DNA from: Diabrotica undecimpunctata
Taxonomy: Eukaryota; Arthropoda; Insecta; Coleoptera; Chrysomelidae
Assembly (NCBI RefSeq): GCF_040954645.1
Contig: NC_092810.1
Span: forward strand, 13,006,377 to 13,070,376
Direction: 5' to 3'
DNA length: 64,000 bases
Shown: one piece after another, positions 56,101 through 64,000 of the stretch
Layout: the number at the start of each line of letters is the position of its first letter
Numbering within the stretch: position 1 is the stretch's first letter
Notes under the pieces: generated by a model
Told to the model about the DNA's origin: nothing
The model's input: the letters and a program-made list of their open reading frames with translations, nothing else
Database searches by the model: none
Program-made: the position numbers and the translations under genes

Positions 56101-56184
56101 ACCTTTGCGACATCGACGCGCTATGTTTTACTATGAACGGCGCGTAATTTAAATGCACAATGTCAACGTACCCCGCATGACAAC

Positions 56185-56889
56185 CAATCCCGGTCTCCCC
56201 TACACCAGAGATAAGTTTGAGATGTCCTACGCCAATAGCGTAACCGAGAACAGCGATATGGTAGAAAAAAAAGACAAGAGCCAGTATAGCATAGCCAGTA
56301 TAGTATAGATTCCAGTGTAAAAGAAACCTCTTAAGGGGTGTTTTATTAATAAATTTTTGTACATTTTTTATTATAATTATAAAGAGACATTTTATGTACA
56401 GAAATCGATATACTGAATATAGTAAATTATTATCAAAAACTATTTTTTGTTGAACTATGCCCGCGCGGTCCATAAAATTCACTTTATAACCACACATAAA
56501 GTATATCACTATTTAGTTGGTAACACAGCCATAAAAATGCAATATTAAACTAGAGAGACATAAAATAAATTGGATATTTTTTCAAAACTCCAATATTACA
56601 ATTTTTTTAAAACATAGATGGAATTGATAACATGTTATTATAGAAATATGCTTTATTGTCACTAAATATTGTACAATTTGTATTCTTGATGAAATTTGAG
56701 ACTCGTATTATAATAAAAAATGTATGCCCCATTTTCCTTAGACAATAATCATAGTAGACAATTGCGGGTAGTAAAATTGTGGCTTTTTCGTAACAAAAAT
56801 AAAAAATTGCATTAAGATACCATAAGAAAATAGCTTCGGAACAATTTTACTCTCAGTTCCAACCATCATTCTTCGATTATGGTATTTTA
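56185..56889. other. No recognised gene
   Basis: A+T-rich spacer; the 136-codon minus frame at 56099-56509 has no recognisable domain. Confidence 0.35.
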
Positions 56890-59272
56890 TTAACCCTTAA
56901 CTACTGACGTGGATGTTTCAGGACGTAGACTCTGACATGCGGTATGTCATACCGTTGTCTATTCTCCTTTGTTTTCAATATGAATTTATCTTATATCACT
57001 GTATTTGTTTTTTATATCAACTACGGAATGATTCTTCACATTGCTGTAGCATAATATACTGCTACAAGTAAAATAAACTTTACTTTTTCAAGAATATTAT
57101 GAATGCATGCATAATATTTAAAAAAATGGTGGACGTTACTACAATATCGTTTATAAACTAAATTACAAGAAACATTGATTACTTGTGACTAACAAATGGT
57201 AAAATAATGTTAAAAGAAACAGACTAATGATTTAAATTTAATGAGAAACTAAAATACAAAATTCTGACAATAACCAAAAATTACAATAAAATAACTAGTC
57301 ATTTTGCGCTCAAGGTCCGCAATTTTTCTTTGTACACTGTAAGCACACTGGTTTTCCACAAGAAAAGCACACATAAAAAGTCTTTCGCTTTACTGCACTT
57401 GGGCATAAGTAACACGTCTTCTTTTTCTCAAGCCTTTCTTCAGAATCTGCTTCTTTTTGGCGTTTTTGTCCTAGTATTCGTTCAATACCACATAATAATT
57501 CTCTCGGGATTCTGGGATTTTCGAGTCTTCCTTGTAGATAAGGTAAAACTAATTGTTTCGCCAACTCCGTTGTGTAGTTTAGCCTTTTCATATTATCTTC
57601 TTGTAGTGATTGGTATACACCATGCGAATTTGGCACACTTGGCACCTAAAGTATCGACACCTCCTTTCGTACGATTATAATGAGCTATAATTTCAGGTTT
57701 TCCAGTAATCTGATCCGTGCCTATTGAATGGTGCATCGAAGAAATAGGTAAAACACCCCTCGATTTTTTTGGCACTTGGGAAAATAAGGGTTAAACTTTT
57801 CGTAAATCCGTAAGTAGTTGAATTTACTTGCCTACATCGGTGTGGCTGGAATTCCGGAGGGATTTCCCGTTTATTTTTCTTGAGGGTTCCCACATACGTT
57901 AACTTCTTTAATTCTAACTGCTTTACTAATTCTATAGAACTAAACCAATTATCAGCTGTAATATTACGGTTAGTTCCATAAATAGGTTTAGCAAGGCGAA
58001 GAACAGATTGAGTTGGTTTATTCATCTTCATTTCTTCCTCAGATAACCCAGTTCCGTCAGTGTCCTTGCCTCCATATATATAGGCATTGTATAAGTAACT
58101 TGTTCGTGCATCAGTCAGGCACATCATTTTAATGCCATATTTCACAGGCTTATTAGGCATATACATTTTAAACCTACACCTTCCCCTAGAGCCGACCAAC
58201 ATTTCATCAATACAAACACATGTGCCTACGGAATACAGTTTTTGACAATTTGATATGAATATATTAAATATGTTACTAATGGCTGCTGTTGGATCTATCT
58301 TTTTTTTTTCTTCTCTATCCAGAGGGTTATCAAAACGTAAACATTTTAGCAATATTGCAAATCTTTCTTTTGACATAACACATCTGAATATTATCTCTAC
58401 CAGTGCCATCTGTAGCAAATATAGAATTTATATCTTCGTCATTGGATTTGAAAGCTGATGAGTATAAAAGCAATCCCAAAAAGGCTTTTAGTTCTATTTC
58501 ATCAATTTCATTTAGTTCTGGTCTATTCATTCTTTTATAGTTTTCACAAATTGCACGTAATTTATTTTTTGTCCATTTACGTATTTCTTGTATTATATCC
58601 TCAGAAATAAGAAAATTAAAAAAAAAATGATGAAGTTTCGTTTCTTACATCTCTGGACCGCACAGCTGGTACTTTTGTTACAAGGTTGTGTAACGGAGTT
58701 CTTACATTTTTCGAGGGTGCTGTAGTAGACCACTTAAAACGATTTTTGCCATAAAAATATGACTTACCATTATCATTTAAATGATATTCGTCTTCAGAAC
58801 TTTCCGACTGCTCACTTCCGGTGTCGTGTGAACTTTCAATACATACTTCTTCGCTTGCATCGTCAACATCACTATCACTAAAATATTCTAAATCGCTAGG
58901 TACTTCGTCAGCCCTTTGAGATAAAACCGCCTCAAAATTATCATCTGAAAGCTTTACAGTTTTGCGGCTAAATTTAGAACAACTGGATGAACTTGCTGCC
59001 ATACTAACAGCAAAAGAATACACTACACTGCTTTTAACTATAGAAACGTAAATACTGACATGCGGTACTTGATACCGCAAGAAAACTTTATGTCAACGTA
59101 GCTCAAAGACTAAACGTGTACTAAAACTGCAGCAGTTGAGAGCAGGTACAATTAAACCCCACTTGAAGGTACACAGATGGTGTTCTAAGAATCTTTTATA
59201 AAACACGTTTTACAACAAAATATATTTTCGGCTCGGTATGGCATACCGCATGTCAGTGGTTAAGGGTTTTAA
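56890..59272 (-). mobile_element. piggyBac element 2, TTAA-flanked, decayed
   Basis: TTAA at 56890-56893 and 59269-59272. Inward ends are CCCTTAACTACTGACG (left) and AACCCTTAACCACTGACATG (right). Subterminal palindromes GCGGTATGTCATACCG (left) and CGGTATGGCATACCG (right) parallel the GGGTCACnGTGACCC pair of piggyBac 1 in position, not sequence. The transposase is on the minus strand at 57310-59002. Confidence 0.88.
57310..59002 (-). pseudogene. piggyBac transposase, element 2
   Basis: MAASSSSCSKFSRKTVKLSD at 59002 starts an acidic N-terminus (DLEYFSDSDVDDASEE). A shift in an A-run at about 58620 follows, then KAFLGLLLYSSAFKSN, SIFATDGTGRDN and a second shift at about 58390. The main frame has VCIDEMLVGSRGRC (first Asp), NITADNWFSSIEL (second Asp), TYVGTLKKNKREIPPEF, then, after another shift, TKGGVDTLGAKCA (third Asp). 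The segment between KCAKF and the LAKQLVLPYLQGRLENPRIP part is deleted. The C-terminal Cys finger CYLCPSAVKRKTFYVCFSCG ends at 57310. It has more lesions than piggyBac 1. Confidence 0.88.
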
Positions 59273-59532
59273 CGAACAATTATCGAATACATAGATTTCT
59301 TTCCGCGAAACTAACCAACTCAAGTACTTGTTTTGTCATTGTAAACATATTACGTGATACAATTGTACATACAATTTACAGAAAAAAAGCAACTCTTTAA
59401 GTTTAAAAATAATAATTTCATATTCAATATAAAACTTTAAAACTCTAAAGCCATAAACTGTTGGGGAATAAAACTGGAGCCGAATGTATTTGCATTCGAA
59501 CATGTTTCTCAACAACATGCAAAAGAGAACAT

Positions 59533-59718
59533 ACCCCGTAGTGAATCAGAGAACAATTCTGTTCACTTTTATCTGGTCTATAAAATATTTGAACTTCGTT
59601 CATGTTGCCTGAAAATTCTCTTATTCTCTCCACTTTTATACTGACATAAAATTTCCGGGTGCGACCAGCTGGCAACAGTAAACACTGTCGTCCTGTAAAC
59701 AATTTTTAGTGTGTGCGG
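59533..59718 (-). other. Speculative exon-like open segment
   Basis: The minus strand has a pyrimidine-rich TTCTATTTCAG acceptor-like site just upstream, an open frame (RTRKFYVSIKVERIREFSG, then EVQIFYRPDKSEQNC) and GGG|GTATGT donor-like sequence at the end. I recognise no protein. Chance open frame is the alternative. Confidence 0.15.
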
Positions 59719-60124
59719 TACCTGAAATAGAATTACACAAAGAAATTACATTTCAAGCTATAAATGGTAAAAGTGAATGAATTAACTTAATATGTTTGTT
59801 CTATTTACAGACTTTATTATACATGAGATTGTCTGATATAATCCGAGAATTTCATAATGTATACTAATGGAATTTTATTTTTAATAGTTATAAAATCCAT
59901 TATTTATAAACGGAGCTACAGAAAAACTGTAAGACTGTTCATTTATTCAAAATGTAAGTAATTTAATAAATAAAAAAATTGCCATCAATGGTCAAAATCA
60001 TTGGCCGAAATTGGAAAACGTAAGCACTGTTGCAGAAAAAAGTCTTAAAGACCAGAAGATATTCTCAGGAATACAAACAATTCGCTCTTACTTTAAACTT
60101 TCTTGGACCCAATAAACAATAAAA

Positions 60125-60192
60125 CTGGAAACAAACTATCTAGAGAAATTCCTATTCGCAAGAGTCTCAAGCAAGGCTGCTGCATAGCAGTA
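60125..60192 (+). pseudogene. Short non-LTR RT motif B fragment
   Basis: The plus-strand words NKTGNKLSREIPIRKSLKQG and CCIA match the (V/L)xQGC-S motif region of RTE-like RTs. It abuts the PLE start, so two unrelated RT fragments are joined here. Confidence 0.4.
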
Positions 60193-60194
60193 AC

Positions 60195-61543
60195 ATGACG
60201 AACTTCACCCCTCGATTTTCAGTCAAAAATACTAGTCGTCTAGTCAATAATTTACAACACATAAATCTTCACCCCAACATTATTATGCTTTCATTTGATA
60301 TCAGCAATCTATTCACGTCTGTCCCTAAACAAGAAACAATTAATCTGGTTCCTTCTCTTCTCAGAGGCAACTCCATTACTTCATCTACCACTAACTCCAT
60401 TATCCAACTACTACAACTTGGTTTAGATCAATATTTCTTTATTTTTAACAAAAAATACTATAGACAACCTGATGGCTTAGCCATGGGCAGCTGTCTCTCT
60501 CCTTTATTAGCTGATGTATTTATGGATCATTTAGAATCCACACAGATCATGAAAAACCCTGAAATACTCCATTGGTTTCGCTATGTTGACGACTGTTTAG
60601 TCTTCATTTTAGGTAATTCCAATTCAGCTAAACATTTACTTTCCAAAATTAACCAAATATCCCCAATATTAAGTTCACCATAGAACTAGAATCATCCATG
60701 TCAATCAATTTTCTAGATCTCACCATTACCAGATTAAATGACCACTTCGATTTCAGTATCTATAGGAAACCTACACAGACTGACCACATAATTCCAGTTT
60801 CATCTAACTACCCCATGTCGCATAAATACGCAGCTTTTCACAGTTACATCCATCGCCTAGAAACCATTCCACTTTCAGACATAAACTACAAAAAAGAACT
60901 TAACATACTTAGACAAATAGCAGTCAACAATGGATATGATCACAACATCATCAACAAACTCATCCGCAAAAAACGCCTTAAGACCCTGCAGGAGACTGCG
61001 TTCCCCAGAGACCTCACCATCAGGTCCAATTACGTTTCACTCCCATACCATCATGAAAGTCTTTCTGGAGATATTCGAAATCTCATCCAACGTTCGGTTG
61101 AAAACCTCCATGTTTTATTTAAAGTACCCAACAATTTGGGTCAACACATATTTAATTCCAAATATCCCATCAATTATATGGATTGGAGTGGAGTGTATAG
61201 ACTAAAATGTTCAGATTGCAATGCCTCTTACATAGGTACAACATGCAGATCCCTATCCTCACGTTCTCTAGAGCACAGAAAAAGAGAAAATACTTCCTCT
61301 TTCTCTCAACATCTCAAAGAACACAACCACACCCTTAATATCCCAGAAGACGTTTCACTTATTCACAATATCCCCCAAAAAAAATTCCTTAAATTAGACT
61401 TATACGAAGACCTTGAAATTCTTAAAAAAACAACAAAAAAGCCTAAATTGCGTCAATCGTCATGTATCTTTCAATCGAGACTTCCTTCCTCTCCATCGCC
61501 AATTATTCTCATAACCTTCACCCTTAATTCACTTCTACAATAA
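60195..61543 (+). pseudogene. Penelope-like element RT plus GIY-YIG endonuclease, 5'-truncated, one frameshift
   Basis: Frame 1 (to 60682) has NIIMLSFDISNLFTSVP (RT motif A), YYRQPDGLAMGSCLSPLLAD (motif B) and WFRYVDDCLVFI (motif C, YVDD). A one-base shift near 60660 joins frame 2: SMSINFLDLTITRLNDH, IYRKPTQTDHIIP, a linker, then the nuclease GVYRLKCSDCNASYIGTTCR with SLEHRKREN and FSQHLKEHNHTLN. The GIY-YIG motif is present as GVY...YIG with conserved Arg and His. Family proteins are longer, so the N-terminus is missing. Apart from the shift it is open to 61543. Confidence 0.88.
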
Positions 61544-61890
61544 AAATCTACATTTATCATTATCACTATTCGTTTGCCTAATACTCATCTTCTTAGTCCA
61601 CTCCAAAAACTTTTTTTTCAACACATCACACTCTCAATCTGTCCCCGCTTTTCTCTATTCAACCCAAACCTCAAGTCCGAACCCCTACACCTAATGTTGT
61701 CCATGCTTCTTGTCAGCACCTCCAAATCTTAGACTATTCGTCATCCCTTTCAAACAAACTCATTTTCAGTTCTCATTTTAGTCTTCCACACAACCCCCTT
61801 AGGGTTTGGTTGAGGTTCTCTGGGGATCTCAGCCTTCTGTAGTCTTTTCGTATCTCACATTTTTTCAAAAAACACCATAATTTTCTTCTT
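61544..61890 (+). other. PLE 3' non-coding sequence
   Basis: Pyrimidine-rich sequence following the PLE stop codon and continuous with the tandem-repeated tail. No open frame of note. Confidence 0.5.
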
Positions 61891-62410
61891 TTTTACTTAA
61901 TTTTAACAGAGCCACCCAAAACCATTTCATTTTCACAATTAAGGTCTATATACACCTGCAAATCATTCAACTTATAACTTATCCTTTTACATTTCTCATG
62001 TACCTAGTGTTGCTTTATGACAGATAGGTCCTTTCTCAAGTTATAAGTTGAGAACTATACGTTCAACATACTACAAAACCATGCCCCAACCATCAAATTT
62101 TGTTTATTTCATATAATAGTTCAACGAACACCTTAAGACCCTCATATCCATTAAGAATAAAAACAAATCCCACAACTTAATCATCAGTAAAGCTGACACC
62201 ATAATTTTTCGTTTTACTTAATTTTAACAGAGCCAACCCACAACCATTCCATTTTCACAATTAAGGTCATTATACACCTGCAACTCATTAAACTTATAAC
62301 TTTTATATTTCTCATATACCTAGTGTTGCTTTATGACAGATAGGGTCCTTCTTAAGTTATAAGTTGAGTACTATACTATTAACATACTACAAAACCATGT
62401 TCCAACCATA
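61891..62410 (+). repeat. Tandem-repeated PLE tail, period about 321 bp
   Basis: TTTTACTTAATTTTAACAGA starts at about 61891 and again at about 62212. Both copies continue with ACAATTAAGGTC, ACACCTGCAA and CTAGTGTTGCTTTATGACAG, with a few indels. PLEs often carry tandem or pseudo-LTR copies of their ends. Confidence 0.75.
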
Positions 62411-63087
62411 ATCGAGTTCTATAATCGAGTTATAAGTTAAATATTACATGGACATTATACTACAAAAGTTTTATTTTATTCACTCAAGAACACTTTCATA
62501 TTTTAAATATATTCATTCCACCAATAACAATAAAATTTCAAGAACTCAACTTCCCACATGTATCTAGTTTCTATTTTCCAGGTACCAAATGTTGAAGAAA
62601 CATAAAGCACCTCATATTAAAATCTCTATTGCACAACACTACTACACACATGTATATTTGGTTGCCTAACTATAATCACATAATCTCTTCTCCACATTTC
62701 ATCTCATATACATAATTTTAAAACAACAACATTGATGGTTGATACTGTTATATTAATTTATTTTACTTTAACAATTTTAAATAACGTTGGCTTTTGTCTT
62801 AAGTAGACACATACAGTTATATTGACTGCTCTGTTACGACTTCCGTCCTAACTTGTCAACATTGTCATTTCAATGAGTTGCTTCCATAAAGTCCTCGTAG
62901 CCACACCGTCTCAGGACTAGCAACTTCAACGTGGAGTCATATGTCGCCATGTTACCTAATCCAACGGTAACTTTAACATCTTAATATTTTAAATCTTACT
63001 CCTAGTAAGTATTAACCACACTTTACATTAACCTTGGTCAAAATTTAAACTTCATGTTCTTTTTAATTTGGTGGTTACATATTTTTT

Positions 63088-63131
63088 AGGACACTGATGA
63101 TGGGATGATGGATTCCGAAAACGTCTTGTCT
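63088..63131 (+). ncRNA. Hammerhead-like motif downstream of the PLE
   Basis: GGACA, CUGAUGA (63094-63100, intact), a weak stem II GGGA/UUCC with loop, GAAAACGUC, UUGUCU. The short stem I (GACA/UGUC) needs a one-base bulge. It is on the same strand as the PLE and about 1.5 kb downstream of it, as expected for a PLE terminal repeat. Confidence 0.55.
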
Positions 63132-63184
63132 AACATAGCCCGTTTGGGTTTTTAAATATATATCTTTTACAAAGGATTTTAATT

Positions 63185-63779
63185 AATTTTTTAATATATG
63201 GTATACAGCCAACTACAGGAACGTAGATTCCTTGTGGAACTCCTTTGCTCTTTCAAGCTGAACTTTTTTTTGCTTTGGTGTAAGATTGTGTACTTTTTGG
63301 AACTTGTAAGGCTTGACCTTGAGCTCCTTTGCTTATATTCGTTGCATGCTTCGCTGGGATATTTTCAGTTCTTTGGCCATTTGATTACCACTACGGCGCG
63401 GATTTCGCTCAAGTCGAGCCTTCACTTTCCGAACCATTTCAGGTGATGTTGCTGTTTCGTCCACCGCCATAGCGTTTAGCAATGCTACCAGTATCATTAT
63501 AACGAGTTATGGTGCGAAACATTTTATTCGCTTTGAGGTGTTTGAGCTGACGAACAATAGCTGGTTGTGATTTTTCAGCCAAATATAACGCAATCACACT
63601 ATTATGTTTAAATTCCATTGCAAATAAATTTTGTTGTATGTATAAAACTCTAATGCAAATGCTTTTGACGGCTTATAAACATACTGAAGTGTTATCAGGC
63701 CAACTTTGACCTAGCTGTCATTATCGATTTGCCAGATATATTGATGTGAAGTTGGTAACAGTTCAATTGCGGAACCCTG
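63185..63779 (-). mobile_element. Mariner/Tc1-type element, 5' end only
   Basis: The minus strand starts with a terminal CAGGGTTCCGCAATTGAACTG (63759-63779) next to TA (63780-63781). MEFKHNSVIALYLAEKSQPA (ATG about 63621) then opens a paired-like helix-turn-helix: PAIVRQLKHLKANKMFRTIT, RYNDTGS, then MVRKVKARLERNPRRSGNQM and ELKISRRSMQRISKNELK in another frame, to KAKELHKE-like sequence near 63.2 kb. The catalytic domain is missing. Confidence 0.75.
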
Positions 63780-63781
63780 TA

Positions 63782-64000
63782 TATACATACAACTTTAAAA
63801 TAAAAGAGATTTTATACAAATATTTACCAAAAAAATAATTCAGGCGCTAATGAGTTAATCAAGAATATCATAAATGTTAAATGATTTCTCTGGTTGACTG
63901 TCAACCATTACTTAACATTTTTCATTTGACATTTCAAAATGAGTAGGTAGCTACTAGCTGTTTAATTTTTACATTTATATAGAAATAATATTGGTTATTA
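63782..64000. other. No recognised feature
   Basis: A+T-rich end of the window. Confidence 0.4.

Noticed and set aside
63198..63446. 82-codon plus frame
   Set aside because: Antisense of the mariner N-terminal stub on the minus strand.

Overview
The window looks like an A+T-rich insect nuclear genome, possibly a beetle; the species cannot be fixed from sequence alone. I found no convincing host protein gene. Almost everything recognisable is transposable-element (TE) debris. It includes non-LTR retrotransposons of Jockey type and of RTE-like/endonuclease-RT types, Penelope-like elements (PLEs), piggyBac elements, Tc1/mariner relatives (a DD82E Sailor-like family, a DD41D rosa-like family, an N-terminal Tc1 stub), pogo/Tigger relics and several small non-autonomous inverted-repeat elements. 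Long (TA)n runs separate many of them.

Layout. 1-5.36 kb: an orphan open frame, then an RTE-like element on the minus strand (about 1.1-3.96 kb). 5.36-7.06 kb: a hammerhead-ribozyme tandem array with a head-to-head inversion and a 14-bp target-site duplication (TSD). 8.16-9.74 kb: a Jockey RT. 10-13.3 kb: RTE-like endonuclease and RT relics. 14.9-20.7 kb: three related non-LTR copies and a piggyBac relic. 21.2-24.1 kb and 44.06-46.83 kb: two copies of one Sailor-like DNA transposon, each with the same nested TTAA miniature element. 25.15-28.6 kb: a Jockey element split by an RTE-like insertion, then another non-LTR copy. 28.6-33.4 kb: microsatellites, an LTR/promoter-like patch and a Tigger relic. 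34.1-38.9 kb: a PLE split by an RTE-like insertion, which is itself split by an 0.8-kb inverted-repeat element. 38.92-42.22 kb: a nearly intact piggyBac with TIRs, a TTAA TSD and one stop plus one frameshift in its transposase; it carries a second hammerhead-bearing inverted array inside a (TA)n tract. 42.2-43.4 kb: Tc1 and Tigger stubs. 48.1-49.7 kb: a rosa-like element with TIRs of about 275 bp. 50-56.2 kb: short relics, a MITE and a GC-rich promoter-like block. 56.89-59.27 kb: a second piggyBac. 60.1-63.1 kb: a PLE with RT and GIY-YIG domains, a tandem-repeated tail and a hammerhead-like motif. 63.2-63.8 kb: the 5' end of a mariner-like element.

The most interesting system is the set of hammerhead (HHR) self-cleaving motifs. 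Two unrelated tandem repeat families (monomers about 402 bp and 361 bp) each carry one HHR per monomer. In both, stem III is a self-complementary palindrome (AUACGUAU, ACACGUGU), stem I pairs well, and two arrays are joined head to head as one insertion. This is the architecture expected of animal retrozyme-like, PLE-dependent non-autonomous retroelements. Four further, more degenerate HHR-like motifs are scattered through the window, one of them just downstream of a PLE.
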